DNA from: Bacillus sp. SORGH_AS_0510
GTDB lineage: Bacteria > Bacillota > Bacilli > Bacillales > Cytobacillaceae
DNA length: 64,000 nucleotides
Reading direction: 5' to 3'
Assembly: GCF_030818775.1 (NCBI RefSeq)
Contig: NZ_JAUTAU010000001.1
Location: forward strand, 4,662,001 to 4,726,000
Position 1 is the first letter of the stretch, and each line of letters begins with the position of its first letter. Below the pieces are notes generated by a model. That model was given only the letters and a program-made list of their open reading frames with translations, was not told where the DNA came from and ran no database searches. A program made the position numbers and the translations under genes. Below, piece after piece: positions 9,106 to 18,986 of the stretch.

Positions 9106-10887
9106 TTACTTTGCCACACAAGGAAGGGTAATTCGAACCTTTGTACCCTCGCCAGGGTCACTGGAAATGGTTACTCCAAATGCTTCTCCATAAATAAGCT
9201 GAATGCGTTCATGGACATTCCGAACACCAATGCCAGAAAAAAGCTGCTGATTCCGCTTTGTACTCGGAAGTTTATTTTCTGCTGAAACTTCCATTCCGTC
9301 CCCGTTATCGACCACTTCGCAAACTAAGCTGTCACCCTCCTGCCATACAAGGACATTAATATAGCCATTTGCCTTTTTATTAAAACCATGAAAGAAAGAA
9401 TTTTCGATGAAAGGCTGTAAAATTAACTTCGGAATTTGATATTCCCTGCAATCCGGTGAAACGAAATAGTTCACTTTTATTCGATCTCCATACCGCTTTT
9501 GATTGATTAACACGTAATTCTTTAAGTTCTCTACCTCCTGCTCAACCGTAATGGTTTCACTGACATTTCCAATTGTATTCTGCAACAAGGATATAAGGGC
9601 ATTAATCACCGACTCTGTTTCTTCTTTCACACCCTGCTGGACCATGAATTTAATGGAAGTTAATGTATTGTATAAAAAATGAGGATTAATTTGCTGCTGA
9701 AGAGCAGCCAGTTCGGCGTTGCGCTGTTGTTTCTGTGCCAAAACAAGTTTTTCTACATAATCATGCAGTTCATCAAGCATTGAGTTAAAGGCATTGCCAA
9801 TTTGTCTCGTTTCATAAGTTCCTGTAACAGCAACGTATTGGTGGAAGTTGTGTTTAGGTGCATTCCCTATTTGCTTTACCAACCTCGAAAGCGAATTCGT
9901 TACACGTCTAGAAGCTAAAAAGACAATAATCAAAGCGGCAAAAACGATCCCCATTGAGATCAGGACAATGGCCTTTTTATTGATTAAATCGCCAACTGCC
10001 CTTTGCTTATCAATGATATTGAAAAGGAACATATCGAAGGATGGAAGATATTCCATCGTGATAATTTGATCCTTTCCCATAAATTTTTCAATGATATATT
10101 CGTTTGATCCCTTTTCTATTTTTGCTGCATAGGTTACAAGCTTTTCATCCTTTTTCCCGATGAGCTTCGATAAGTTACTCGACACGATCACTCCCTGTCT
10201 GTCTGCCATGACCACATTATTCCCAGGGGTGGTATAGCTCGAGTAAAACTTTCTGAAATCTTTCTCTTGAATGGCAAAATACATCGAACCATAAATTCTT
10301 CCGGATAGACGGTCCATTAGCGCTTTAGAGGCAACAATGACATTTCCATCACCTGCCTCTGAAGTTTGAGCTGGACGGTGGTCATATTGATACAAAAGCC
10401 TCTTAGGCGATTTGAACGTATTGCGAGTCAAAGCACTATTCTCTAGTTCTTCATCTGTAATTGGCCAGTAATTGCGATCGGTTGCGTAGCTAAGTCCGTT
10501 ATTCCCGGTAACAATGATTTCAACCTCGTACGCATCCAGATTGGATTTAATATGCTTCATTTGCTGGCTCATCGTAAAAATGGCATTCATTTTTTCCGTA
10601 TTCGAGCCCTCTTCCGTAAGGATTTTCTTGAGATTTCCGCTTTGCAGTAGGTTGTTAGACGCAATTATGATGGAATAATTAAAAGACTCAAAGCTCTCTT
10701 TCACTTGATTCATCACTTTCGAGTTCGTAATGCTGAACTTTTCAAAAAAGAATTGCTCCGACATGCGAATGGTCGTCCATGTTATCGTAACCGATACTAT
10801 GACAATCATCAGTAAGGCGATGAAAAACATAGTGATAAACAGATTATTATGTTTAAAACGATTAGGAATAAGCCACATGTATATCAT
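9106..10887 (-). CDS. Sensor histidine kinase, YesM/LytS type
   Basis: A 593-aa membrane kinase. It has a membrane segment at about 15-38, an extracytoplasmic Cache-like domain to about 300, a second segment at 305-326, a HAMP linker, then the His_kinase domain with QQQINPHFLYNTL (phospho-acceptor His403) and a HATPase domain (VDNGDGMEV, GIGVRNVHERI). It should phosphorylate the AraC-type regulator whose stop codon lies 3 bp upstream. The ATG could be 10887 or 10878; neither has a strong Shine-Dalgarno, which suggests translational coupling. It likely senses galactosides or binding-protein state for the downstream operon. Confidence 0.93.
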   Translation of the reverse strand: MIYMWLIPNRFKHNNLFITMFFIALLMIVIVSVTITWTTIRMSEQFFFEKFSITNSKVMNQVKESFESFNYSIIIASNNLLQSGNLKKILTEEGSNTEKMNAIFTMSQQMKHIKSNLDAYEVEIIVTGNNGLSYATDRNYWPITDEELENSALTRNTFKSPKRLLYQYDHRPAQTSEAGDGNVIVASKALMDRLSGRIYGSMYFAIQEKDFRKFYSSYTTPGNNVVMADRQGVIVSSNLSKLIGKKDEKLVTYAAKIEKGSNEYIIEKFMGKDQIITMEYLPSFDMFLFNIIDKQRAVGDLINKKAIVLISMGIVFAALIIVFLASRRVTNSLSRLVKQIGNAPKHNFHQYVAVTGTYETRQIGNAFNSMLDELHDYVEKLVLAQKQQRNAELAALQQQINPHFLYNTLTSIKFMVQQGVKEETESVINALISLLQNTIGNVSETITVEQEVENLKNYVLINQKRYGDRIKVNYFVSPDCREYQIPKLILQPFIENSFFHGFNKKANGYINVLVWQEGDSLVCEVVDNGDGMEVSAENKLPSTKRNQQLFSGIGVRNVHERIQLIYGEAFGVTISSDPGEGTKVRITLPCVAK

Positions 10888-10890
10888 CTC

Positions 10891-12426
10891 TTATCTTAAG
10901 GATTGTTTTCGTCTGTATTGACTTGGGGATACTCCCTTAATTTTCTTAAATACCTTACAAAAATAGCTGTGATCAGAGTAGCCGACCATTCCGCTGATTT
11001 CAGAGATAGATTCCGTATTCTTTATTAGCAGCTTAGTTGCTTCTTCAATACGAATTTTATTTAGATATTCAATAAACCCTTCATTATTATGCGTTGAAAA
11101 ATAGTTTGATAGGTAAGAGGGATTAAAATGAAAGTGCTTAGCCACTTCTGTAAGGGTAAGCTGCTCGGCATAATGGTCCATGATATATTCCATCAGCTTT
11201 TTCATATTCACATTTTCCGAATGCTCGTCTATTGCAGATAGGCATTCATTTGCTTCTTCAATAAAACGATCTAATAGTCCTACCGCTTCTTCTGCAGTTC
11301 GTACTTCATCAAAAGCTTTAAAATATGAATATTTAGCGTTCTCTAGTTTTTTCACTTCATATTCCATATTACTTAGAAGAATCGTAATGTTAAAAATGAT
11401 GTTGCCAAAAAAAGCCTTGTATTCAAAAACATCTGTTGTATAACATTTTGAATAGGTTCTAACATGCTCTTTTAAATAATTAAAAGCAGAATCAAAGTGC
11501 CTCCTTTTCATTTCACCAGTAAACCAATCCAAATTAAATTTTTCTAATTTACGAGGTAGCTCAGGGAGGTCAGCTTTCAATAAAATGTAACTATTAGGAA
11601 GATAGAATTGGTACATTAATAGATTTGAGAATTGCTCTTTATACATATTCCCCAAATGAGCTAAATCTTGAAACACCTCTGTTAATACGAACCTTACTCC
11701 TTGCAGCTTCGTTGCAAGTTTGTTAGCCATGTTAACCACATTTGTTATATCGTTCTTATTTAAATTTAGGAGATAAATAAGGGTATGTTGATCATGTTTA
11801 AAGCTATAATATTCTATCTGGCTTAAATCCTGATCCAATGCTTCATCAATATTACTTTTTATGGTAGTTTGGATTGTTTCCGATCCAGTAACACCCAACA
11901 AACAGTAGTCGCTATAAGGAAACGCATTCTCTAATCCAGCTAATTCTAAATTGACTTCATATCCAGAAAGTAACTTATCAATTAAATAGTCGATGGAAGC
12001 ACCATGGTCCACTTTCTTATCTCTTGGCTGGAAAGATGAAATTCTGCTCGCAGCTGTCTTCAATACTTTTAAAAGCACTTTTGCATCAAGTTTTGGCTTT
12101 AATATATAATCAACCACACCACTTTGAAATGTAGAGCGTACATAATCAAATTCTCCAAAACTGCTCAGGATAATGATCTCAATATCAGGATATTTCTCTT
12201 TAACAATTCTTGTTAGTTCTTCCCCGTCCATGATCGGCATCACAATATCTGTTATTAACACATGAGGTTTGTTGACCTCAATGAGTTCTAATGCTTCTTG
12301 ACCATTCGAAGCCTCTCCAACTATCAAAAATCCTTCTTGTTCCCAGTCAATATAGTGTTTGATCCCTTGTCTAATTAGCATCTCGTCATCTACAATAAGA
12401 ATTCTGCATGGTCCCATTGATGTCAT
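10891..12426 (-). CDS. Response regulator with AraC-type DNA-binding domain (YesN type)
   Basis: A 511-aa protein. The N-terminal receiver has the acidic pair DDE near residue 13, phospho-acceptor Asp60 in TDIVMPIMDG and Lys near 110 in ILKPK. A variable linker follows. A C-terminal pair of AraC helix-turn-helix motifs includes LTLTEVAKHFHFNPSYLS and ISEISGMVGYSDHSYFCKVF. AAGGAGGG lies before the ATG. It is the first gene of the cluster and probably activates the galactoside transport and hydrolase genes in response to its YesM-type partner. Confidence 0.94.
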   Translation of the reverse strand: MTSMGPCRILIVDDEMLIRQGIKHYIDWEQEGFLIVGEASNGQEALELIEVNKPHVLITDIVMPIMDGEELTRIVKEKYPDIEIIILSSFGEFDYVRSTFQSGVVDYILKPKLDAKVLLKVLKTAASRISSFQPRDKKVDHGASIDYLIDKLLSGYEVNLELAGLENAFPYSDYCLLGVTGSETIQTTIKSNIDEALDQDLSQIEYYSFKHDQHTLIYLLNLNKNDITNVVNMANKLATKLQGVRFVLTEVFQDLAHLGNMYKEQFSNLLMYQFYLPNSYILLKADLPELPRKLEKFNLDWFTGEMKRRHFDSAFNYLKEHVRTYSKCYTTDVFEYKAFFGNIIFNITILLSNMEYEVKKLENAKYSYFKAFDEVRTAEEAVGLLDRFIEEANECLSAIDEHSENVNMKKLMEYIMDHYAEQLTLTEVAKHFHFNPSYLSNYFSTHNNEGFIEYLNKIRIEEATKLLIKNTESISEISGMVGYSDHSYFCKVFKKIKGVSPSQYRRKQSLR

Positions 12427-12485
12427 CGAATCCCTCCTTCAGATAGCAACTACCCTCGAGTTTTAAAGATTTATACTCCTATTCT

Positions 12486-12517
12486 ATTATAGAACATATT
12501 ATTTGAAAGCGTTTTTT
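12486..12517 (-). promoter_or_regulatory. Putative promoter with overlapping cre-like site
   Basis: On the minus strand a perfect -10 hexamer TATAAT lies at 12486-12491, about 60 bp before the YesN-type ATG; the -35 is weak. TTGAAAGCGTTTTTT at 12503-12517 matches cre with one mismatch and covers the expected -35 area, consistent with CcpA repression. Confidence 0.55.
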
Positions 12518-12560
12518 ATATATTACCTTCTATTACATATTTCATAGACTAGCAAATATA

Positions 12561-12595
12561 AAAAAGACTCTCCCGCTAGACGGAAAAGTCTTTGA
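12561..12595 (-). terminator. Rho-independent terminator
   Basis: AAAGACT...AGTCTTT pair, followed on the minus strand by a T run. It lies 3' of the 5TM histidine kinase gene. Confidence 0.7.
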
Positions 12596-12628
12596 TTTTT
12601 CTCTTTTAAAATGAAGTTGCTTGGACCC

Positions 12629-14248
12629 TTAATTAGCCAGGGGTAGTGTAATCTCTACTAGTGTTCCTTCGTTTATTTTACTCTTATACGATATACTGCC
12701 ATGGTGCTGCTTAAGAATCTTATGACAAATCATAACGCCCAGCCCCGTTCCCTTTTCTTTTAAACTATAGAACGGCTCACCTAGACGAGGTAGAAGCTCT
12801 TCAGGAATGCCGCATCCTTGGTCTTGTACTAAAATCAGGCACTCACCCTCTGAACTCTTTCGTAGGTCGACACTAATTTCTCCTCCATCCTTCATGGACT
12901 CCATCGCATTTTTTAAAATATTGAGGAATACCTGCTTGACTTGATTTCTTTCACAAGTAATAAAGAAGTCAGTTTCCTCCATCAGTAACTTTATTTGAAT
13001 ATCATTCATCAGCGCTTCCGGTGACAGTAATTCTAATGTATCTTCTAGTAATTCCTTCAAATCGGTCCGATTTAATTGTACAGCTTGCGGCTTTCCTAAA
13101 GAGAGTAATTCGCTAGTAATCCCTTCGATCCGCTCTAATTCTGTAAGCAGCAAACGGTCAATAGCGGTATTCTCACCGCGATAGAGCTGCAGGAAGCCTT
13201 TAATGGTTGTCAAAGGGTTCCTGATTTCATGAGCAACGCCCGCAGCAAGTTCTCCGACAATAGAAAGCTTCTCGGATTGAAGAAGGATTTCCTCTGATTT
13301 TTTCCGTTCAGAAATATCCCGGCTGATAATAACGATATGTTCAACTGATTGTCCTTCTCCTGTTACGGGCATACAACGGGATTCAAATTCGATATAATAA
13401 CCTTCTTTGTGTTTCAAACGGAATTCTAACGCTTGAGATTCTTTCTGCTCAAACATGGTCTTGACTGTGTTTTTAAAAAGACAGACATCATCTGGATGAA
13501 TAAACTTACATAATTCAAATTTCTCTAATTCGCTCGCTTGGAATCCTAAAACCATCTCATGTGAAGGAGAGAAGTAACTAATCGAATGATCCTGATTCAT
13601 CACCATTATTAAATCTGAGGTGTTTTCAGCAATGATTCGATATTTGGATTCACTTTCTTCTAACATTGTATTCATGTCGGACAGACGATTGTTCAATCTG
13701 TGCAGCTTCACATAGGATTCGATTAGCAGGGAGCCAATAATAACGCCTAACATCACAAAAATTAGATATTGAAAGTGAAACATAGGCTTGTCTCTCAAAA
13801 CATTGAAAAGACCTGGCACGGTAATCACGTATATAATTACATATGCTCCAGATAGAATGGCACCCTTTTTAATTGCAGTCAGCCGTGAAATATACACATG
13901 GATAATCGAAAAACTTATCATAATGACCGACCAGCCGATAATTGCCGGCATCCATTGACCACTGGAATAGAGCCTCATGAGTAATGAGAAAACCCCGGTA
14001 ATGAATCCTGCGATGGGTCCAAGATAAGTGAAAACCAGGATGACAGGGGCATACCGTATATCGTACGAATAACCTTCCTGGTGAATGGATAGTATGACAA
14101 GAATGATTGAAACGATCCCGCCGTATAATCCTACCCAAAGTTTAACCCTCTTAAAGGGTTTATGTTTGATGAACGAGCGGACTACCAGAGGTGTACTGAC
14201 CATTAGCGAAAAAATTGCGAGATTCATAATATAGTCTAAAAGAATCAA
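12629..14248 (-). CDS. Orphan sensor histidine kinase, 5TM-LYT and PAS (KinB-like)
   Basis: A 539-aa membrane kinase. Residues 1-190 hold about six hydrophobic segments in the 5TMR-LYT pattern (YAPVILVFTYLGPIAGFITG); a PAS domain (about 205-320, IIAENTSDLIMVM) follows, then HisKA with the acceptor His in GVAHEIRNPLTTIKGF near 340, and a HATPase with NAMESM and GTGLGVMICHKI. The start is TTG 14248, with AGGTGG about 7 bases upstream. No response regulator is adjacent; such kinases in Bacillus often feed the Spo0F phosphorelay, which is an inference here. Confidence 0.9.
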   Translation of the reverse strand: MILLDYIMNLAIFSLMVSTPLVVRSFIKHKPFKRVKLWVGLYGGIVSIILVILSIHQEGYSYDIRYAPVILVFTYLGPIAGFITGVFSLLMRLYSSGQWMPAIIGWSVIMISFSIIHVYISRLTAIKKGAILSGAYVIIYVITVPGLFNVLRDKPMFHFQYLIFVMLGVIIGSLLIESYVKLHRLNNRLSDMNTMLEESESKYRIIAENTSDLIMVMNQDHSISYFSPSHEMVLGFQASELEKFELCKFIHPDDVCLFKNTVKTMFEQKESQALEFRLKHKEGYYIEFESRCMPVTGEGQSVEHIVIISRDISERKKSEEILLQSEKLSIVGELAAGVAHEIRNPLTTIKGFLQLYRGENTAIDRLLLTELERIEGITSELLSLGKPQAVQLNRTDLKELLEDTLELLSPEALMNDIQIKLLMEETDFFITCERNQVKQVFLNILKNAMESMKDGGEISVDLRKSSEGECLILVQDQGCGIPEELLPRLGEPFYSLKEKGTGLGVMICHKILKQHHGSISYKSKINEGTLVEITLPLAN

Positions 14249-14362
14249 CTGAATCCACCTATCTCATGTTAAATTCTTACTATTTACTCTTATCTTAAAC
14301 TAGAATTTCTTCTATTTCTATAAGGAATAAATTAATTTAGTTAACATTTTTATCCAAAAGAA

Positions 14363-14394
14363 AAAGACCCTTCCGACGAAGCGAAAAAGTCTTT
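14363..14394 (-). terminator. Rho-independent terminator
   Basis: AAAGAC/GTCTTT stem with an A-rich 5' flank (U tract on the minus strand), 3' of the M20 amidohydrolase gene. The sequence is similar to the terminator at 12561. Confidence 0.6.
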
Positions 14395-14408
14395 GAGATT
14401 TTATTGTC

Positions 14409-15641
14409 CTATTTGGATAATATAGAAAGCACGGTATCTAGGATAACATTGACCCCTTTTTCACAGTCTTCCCAAGTAGTCAATTCTACTTCACAGTGGC
14501 TCTTACCATTGATACTTGGCACAAAAAGCATGGCCGTCGGAACATAGCTGGCAATAAATTGAGCATCATGCCCCGCACCGCTGACCATCCGCTTGTGGGT
14601 ATACCCAAGCGACTGAGCGGATTGCTCTAAAAGCTCACAGACTTCCGGCTCAAACCAAACCGTATCCCGCTCCCATAGTTTAGTAGTTTTGATCTCACAG
14701 CCCTCATTTTCAGCGAACTGAGGGAGCCCATGAATGAAATCTTTGACGGCGTTGACGATTTCCATATCTTTATGCCTTGCCTCAAGAGTAAAAATGACTT
14801 TGTTTGGAATAACGGTGTGAATGCTCGGATAGACATTCACCCGGCCAATAGTAAATACTAATTCCTCATCTAGGCTGCCAAGGCGTTTACGGATCTCATT
14901 GATTAAATTATTCGTTGCAAAGAGGGCGTCCTTTCGCATATCCATCGGTGTTGTACCGGCGTGGTCCGATTCTCCTGTTACTTCAATCTCATAACACGCC
15001 ATCCCTACAACACATTCAACAACACCAATAGTGAGGTTCTCTTTTTCTAAAATTGGTCCTTGTTCAATATGAAGTTCGAGGAAGGCAGTGGCTTCTTTCA
15101 GACGATTTTCTACGTCTCCCTCATACCCGATAGCTTTCAGGGCTTCTCCAAATATGGTTCCTTCTGCATCTTTCTTTTGCAGCATGACGGATTTATCAAA
15201 TTTCCCTGAAAGGACACCTGAAGCCATCATGGAAGGCTCAAATCGAGCACCCTCTTCATTTGTAAAGTTAACAATAGTGATTGGAATTTTCGGCTTAATA
15301 TTATTTTCTACTAGTGTTCTGATTACTTCCAGTCCAGTAACTACACCTAAAACGCCGTCAAAGCGGCCGCCTTTCTTTACGGTGTCCAAGTGTGAACCTA
15401 TCAAAATAGGAGGTTTGTTTTCGGTCCCTTCCAGCGTGGCATACATACACCCCATGTCGTCTACCTTGACCGACATACCTAATTCTTCACAGCAGGAACG
15501 AAAGTAATCTCTTACGCGACGGTCTTCCTCTGATAATGACAATCTCGTAACCCCATTGTTTTCTGTCCGGCCAAAATCAGCAAATCTTTCCAGTTCCTTC
15601 ATCAATCTTTCCCCGTTAATCAGTAGCTTTTGCTTTTGCAT
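14409..15641 (-). CDS. M20-family Zn-dependent amidohydrolase (allantoate / N-carbamoyl-amino-acid hydrolase type)
   Basis: A 410-aa cytosolic metallopeptidase-fold enzyme hydrolysing allantoate, ureidoglycolate or N-carbamoyl-L-amino acids. Metal motifs: GSHLDTV near residue 80, GVLGVVTGLE, NEEGARFEPSMMASG near 125, LELHIEQGP near 190, and GAGHDAQFIA in the C-terminal part. The start is placed at ATG 15641 (MQKQKLLINGERL), with AGGGGAGTG upstream, rather than at the longer open frame beginning at 15791. The substrate cannot be fixed from sequence alone. It stands alone, with no purine or allantoin genes nearby. Confidence 0.9.
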   Translation of the reverse strand: MQKQKLLINGERLMKELERFADFGRTENNGVTRLSLSEEDRRVRDYFRSCCEELGMSVKVDDMGCMYATLEGTENKPPILIGSHLDTVKKGGRFDGVLGVVTGLEVIRTLVENNIKPKIPITIVNFTNEEGARFEPSMMASGVLSGKFDKSVMLQKKDAEGTIFGEALKAIGYEGDVENRLKEATAFLELHIEQGPILEKENLTIGVVECVVGMACYEIEVTGESDHAGTTPMDMRKDALFATNNLINEIRKRLGSLDEELVFTIGRVNVYPSIHTVIPNKVIFTLEARHKDMEIVNAVKDFIHGLPQFAENEGCEIKTTKLWERDTVWFEPEVCELLEQSAQSLGYTHKRMVSGAGHDAQFIASYVPTAMLFVPSINGKSHCEVELTTWEDCEKGVNVILDTVLSILSK

Positions 15642-15891
15642 ATAAAACACTCCCCTTTTTAAATAATGAGATTTCGTCTGTTTCATCACTGTTTGCTGGA
15701 ATCTCATGGAGGTTAAAAGCGTAGGATAGTTTAGTTGAAGCCGATGGAAATGGATCATGTCTCTTGTGTAATTATGTAAAAATTCAGTCAATAAACTTAT
15801 TATACAACACTACCTGCTATAGTCATTAGACAAAACATAAAATCTTTCCAAGCATTTGTTTTATACTTTGTATGATTTCATGTGGAGATTA

Positions 15892-15904
15892 GGTGCCTGA
15901 CACC
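15892..15904. repeat. Half copy of palindromic element B
   Basis: GGTGCCTGACACC, the arm sequence of the palindromic family also present at 17197, 20472, 24543, 27811, 30349 and (variant) 59449. Only one arm is present here. Confidence 0.6.
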
Positions 15905-15983
15905 TTTCACACCTTTTTCTTTAAATATTTTGAATCTTATTGTATCTTTGAAAAGAACTATATAGAAACGTGAGGCACAGCAT

Positions 15984-17195
15984 ATGTGGAAAAACAGGAA
16001 TGTTTGGATTTTACTATCTGGGGAGTTTATTGCGGGATTAGGGTTGTGGCTTGGTATCATTGGAAATTTAGAATTCATGCAAGCAAAGTTGCCTTCGGAT
16101 TTTTTAAAGTCGTTGCTTTTAGCAGGTGGGCTGCTCGCCGGGGTTGCGGTCGGACCTTATGCCGGCAGGCTTACCGACCAAACCAGTAAGAAAACGGTTA
16201 TGCTGATTGCTGGATTCGTACGTACCATTAGTGTCATTTTTATGCTAATCGCCATTCATACCGGATCTATTTGGTGGATGGCCTTGTTTTTAGTCCTGCT
16301 GCAAGTTTCTGCTGCTTTTTATTTTCCAGCCCTTCAGGCGGCCCTCCCGCTCATTGTCGCTGAAAAGGATTTGCTTCAATTAAATGGAGTTCATATGAAC
16401 GTGTCAACCTTGTCACGGATAATCGGCACAGCGCTAGCCGGGGTCCTCCTAGTGATTCTGCCACTATCCATGCTCTATATCGGATCGCTAGTAGGGTATA
16501 TCGGATTGTTTATCCTAACTTGGTTCTTGAATTTCAATGAAAGTAAACAAAGTAAACTAGAAAAGCATGAAAAAGTGAAGAATAGCTCAGTTGAGAATAG
16601 TAGTTTTAAAGATATATTCCCGATTATTAAAAATCTTCCTATAGTCTATATGACGCTTATTATGACACTTGTACCCGTACTGTTTCTAGGCGGTTTTAAC
16701 CTATTAGTCATCAATATCAGTGAGCTTCAGCATAGCTCGGCCATTAAAGGTTGGATCTACACTGCTGAAGGAATTTCCTTCATGCTTGGCGCCTTTTTTA
16801 TTAAGCTGATTACTGACAGAGTTTCACCTTATATCATTTTGTTCATTTGTTCGTTTATGATTGGCGTCTCACAGTTGCTTCTTTATTTAGCGAATGTTCC
16901 TTTGTTAAGTGTGTTGGCCTTTGCCTTATTCGGTTTTTCCGTAGGCTGCTTTTTTCCGACAGCTGCTACCATTTTCCAAACAAAGGTGCCAAAGGATTAC
17001 CACGGACGGTTCTTTTCCTTCCGTAATATGTTAGACCGAATTTCCTTTCAGATTGTCCTGCTCATTAGCGGCTTTCTCCTAGATTTAATCGGTCTGCAGC
17101 TAATGTGTGTTCTATTTGGTGCAATATCCATTATCACCACCACCATATTCTACGCTAGACACAAGCGGGTTCAAATGGTCGAACAAAAAAACTAA
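15984..17195 (+). CDS. MFS transporter
   Basis: A 403-aa integral membrane protein with about twelve hydrophobic segments in two halves, split by a charged loop near residues 190-212 (NESKQSKLEKHEK). The MFS loop 2-3 signature appears as GPYAGRLTDQTSKKTV near 58. It belongs to the enterobactin-exporter/MFS_3-like group of drug or metabolite exporters; the substrate is unknown. The start is ATG 15984 with a weak GTGAGG ribosome site. A palindromic element serving as a probable terminator follows directly. Confidence 0.88.
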   Translation: MWKNRNVWILLSGEFIAGLGLWLGIIGNLEFMQAKLPSDFLKSLLLAGGLLAGVAVGPYAGRLTDQTSKKTVMLIAGFVRTISVIFMLIAIHTGSIWWMALFLVLLQVSAAFYFPALQAALPLIVAEKDLLQLNGVHMNVSTLSRIIGTALAGVLLVILPLSMLYIGSLVGYIGLFILTWFLNFNESKQSKLEKHEKVKNSSVENSSFKDIFPIIKNLPIVYMTLIMTLVPVLFLGGFNLLVINISELQHSSAIKGWIYTAEGISFMLGAFFIKLITDRVSPYIILFICSFMIGVSQLLLYLANVPLLSVLAFALFGFSVGCFFPTAATIFQTKVPKDYHGRFFSFRNMLDRISFQIVLLISGFLLDLIGLQLMCVLFGAISIITTTIFYARHKRVQMVEQKN

Positions 17196-17196
17196 A

Positions 17197-17257
17197 GCAA
17201 AAAGGGTGTCCACCAGACTCGGACAATTGTCCACGAGTGGTGCCTGACACCCTTTTT
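17197..17257. repeat. Palindromic element B, probable shared terminator
   Basis: AAAGGGTGTC...GGACAATTGTCC...GTGGTGCCTGACACCCTTTTT forms a long imperfect inverted repeat with a second central palindrome and A/T tracts outside. It sits between the convergent MFS and symporter genes, so it could terminate both. Confidence 0.8.
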
Positions 17258-17262
17258 CTATG

Positions 17263-18690
17263 TTAGCCGATTTTTTTCTTTTGTGTTGCAGTGGTTGGTG
17301 CGCTTTCCCATGCTTCTTGGTTTGGTAAGCCTTCGATGTTTGAAGTGTAGAAGACAGGGTTTTGACCGTTCACTTTTTGCTTCTTATAATCTGCAAGAGC
17401 GGCAAAAGCAATCTTTCCTAGTAGAATGATTGCTATTAAGTTAATAATAGCCATTAGCCCCATGAATAAGTCCGCCAAACTCCAAACAAAGTTCAGCTCT
17501 GCTAAGGAACCAAATGCCACCATTCCAACAACTGCAATACGGTACACATTAAGAATTACCTTGTTATTTTTAATAAATTCAATATTCGATTCACCGTAGT
17601 AGTAGTTACCCACGACAGAACTGAAGGCAAATAAGAAGACGATAAATGCTAGGAAAATACCAGCCCATGATCCTAAAGAACCTTCAAGTGCATTTTGCGT
17701 TAAGATAATTCCATTACCTTCTTTAGAGGTATATAGACCTGATAATAGAATAATAAAAGCCGTTGAACTACAAATCACAAGAGTATCTACAAATACGCCC
17801 AGCGCTTGAATTAACCCTTGTTTAACAGGGTGGCTGACACTTGCCGTTGCGGCTGCATTCGGTGCGCTTCCCATACCGGCTTCATTCGAGAACAGACCAC
17901 GTTTGATTCCGTTCATCATCGCTGCCCCAATTGCACCACCTGCTACTTCTTTTATTCCAAAAGCACTTTCAAAGATTAACTTAAACACGCCAGGAATTTC
18001 TGTTACATTCGTTACCATAATATACAAAGCTATTAGAATATAAGCTCCTGCCATAATAGGAACCATCCACTCAGCCACTTTTGCTATGCGTTTTAATCCG
18101 CCAAAAATAATTACAGCAGTAACAACTGATAAAACGATGGCAATGACAGTCTTATTAATTCCAAATGAATTATTCAGAGAGCTAGTAATTGTGTTAGCCT
18201 GTACAGAGTTAAACGCTAGACCAAAAGTGATAGAGATAAGTACTGCAAAGGTAATCCCCATCCAGCGTGCTTTTAAAGCTTTTTCCATATAATAAGCGGG
18301 ACCTCCACGGAAAGTGTCCCCGTCTTTTACTTTATAAATTTGCGCAAGCGTTGCTTCTATAAAAGCAGAAGCTGAGCCTATTAATGCAATAAGCCACATC
18401 CAAAAAACAGCACCTGGTCCTCCAGTAGTGATAGCAATGGCAACCCCGGCAAGGTTTCCAGTTCCTACCCTTGACGCTGTACTGATACAAAAAGCCTGGA
18501 AGGATGAAATCCCTTTTTTATCGCCTTTTGCCCCTTCACCCATCAAGCGAAACATCTCTCCAACCATGCGGAATTGGACAAATTTTGTTCGAAAAGTGAA
18601 ATAGAGACCTGATCCAATTAATAAAACAATAAGAATATAAGACCAGAGTAACGTATTGGACTCACTTACAAAATTTTCAATCATCTTCAT
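17263..18690 (-). CDS. AGCS-family Na+/alanine (amino acid) symporter
   Basis: A 475-aa sodium:alanine/glycine symporter of the AlsT/GlnT/DagA family in the cytoplasmic membrane, with about ten to eleven membrane segments. Family signatures are STASRVGTGNLAGVAIAI near 70, GGPGAVFWMWL near 92 and FSNEAGMGSAPNAAATA near 275. AAGGTGAT lies 5 bases before the ATG. The exact amino acid (alanine, glycine or glutamine) is not decidable. No operon partners. Confidence 0.94.
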   Translation of the reverse strand: MKMIENFVSESNTLLWSYILIVLLIGSGLYFTFRTKFVQFRMVGEMFRLMGEGAKGDKKGISSFQAFCISTASRVGTGNLAGVAIAITTGGPGAVFWMWLIALIGSASAFIEATLAQIYKVKDGDTFRGGPAYYMEKALKARWMGITFAVLISITFGLAFNSVQANTITSSLNNSFGINKTVIAIVLSVVTAVIIFGGLKRIAKVAEWMVPIMAGAYILIALYIMVTNVTEIPGVFKLIFESAFGIKEVAGGAIGAAMMNGIKRGLFSNEAGMGSAPNAAATASVSHPVKQGLIQALGVFVDTLVICSSTAFIILLSGLYTSKEGNGIILTQNALEGSLGSWAGIFLAFIVFLFAFSSVVGNYYYGESNIEFIKNNKVILNVYRIAVVGMVAFGSLAELNFVWSLADLFMGLMAIINLIAIILLGKIAFAALADYKKQKVNGQNPVFYTSNIEGLPNQEAWESAPTTATQKKKIG

Positions 18691-18986
18691 TTACTTATCA
18701 CCTTCTACCCCTTATTTTTTATATACCGATATAATTTATCAAAATCAAATTAATCTGACAATGTTTAAAATTTCCATAATAGTAGTTACTAAGTACGAGC
18801 TTCAGTTTAGGATAATTTTTTTTAAAAGTTTAGGATAATCGTAATATTGTAAAAAAATAGGTCGTTATATCCAAGAAAATTATGTAAAATAGAAATAGGA
18901 CTAAAATGGTCCTATCATTTCTCAAAAGAAAAACTAATTTAAGGGTGAACGTAATTGCGATTTTTCAGGAAGGAAAGGAAACGATT

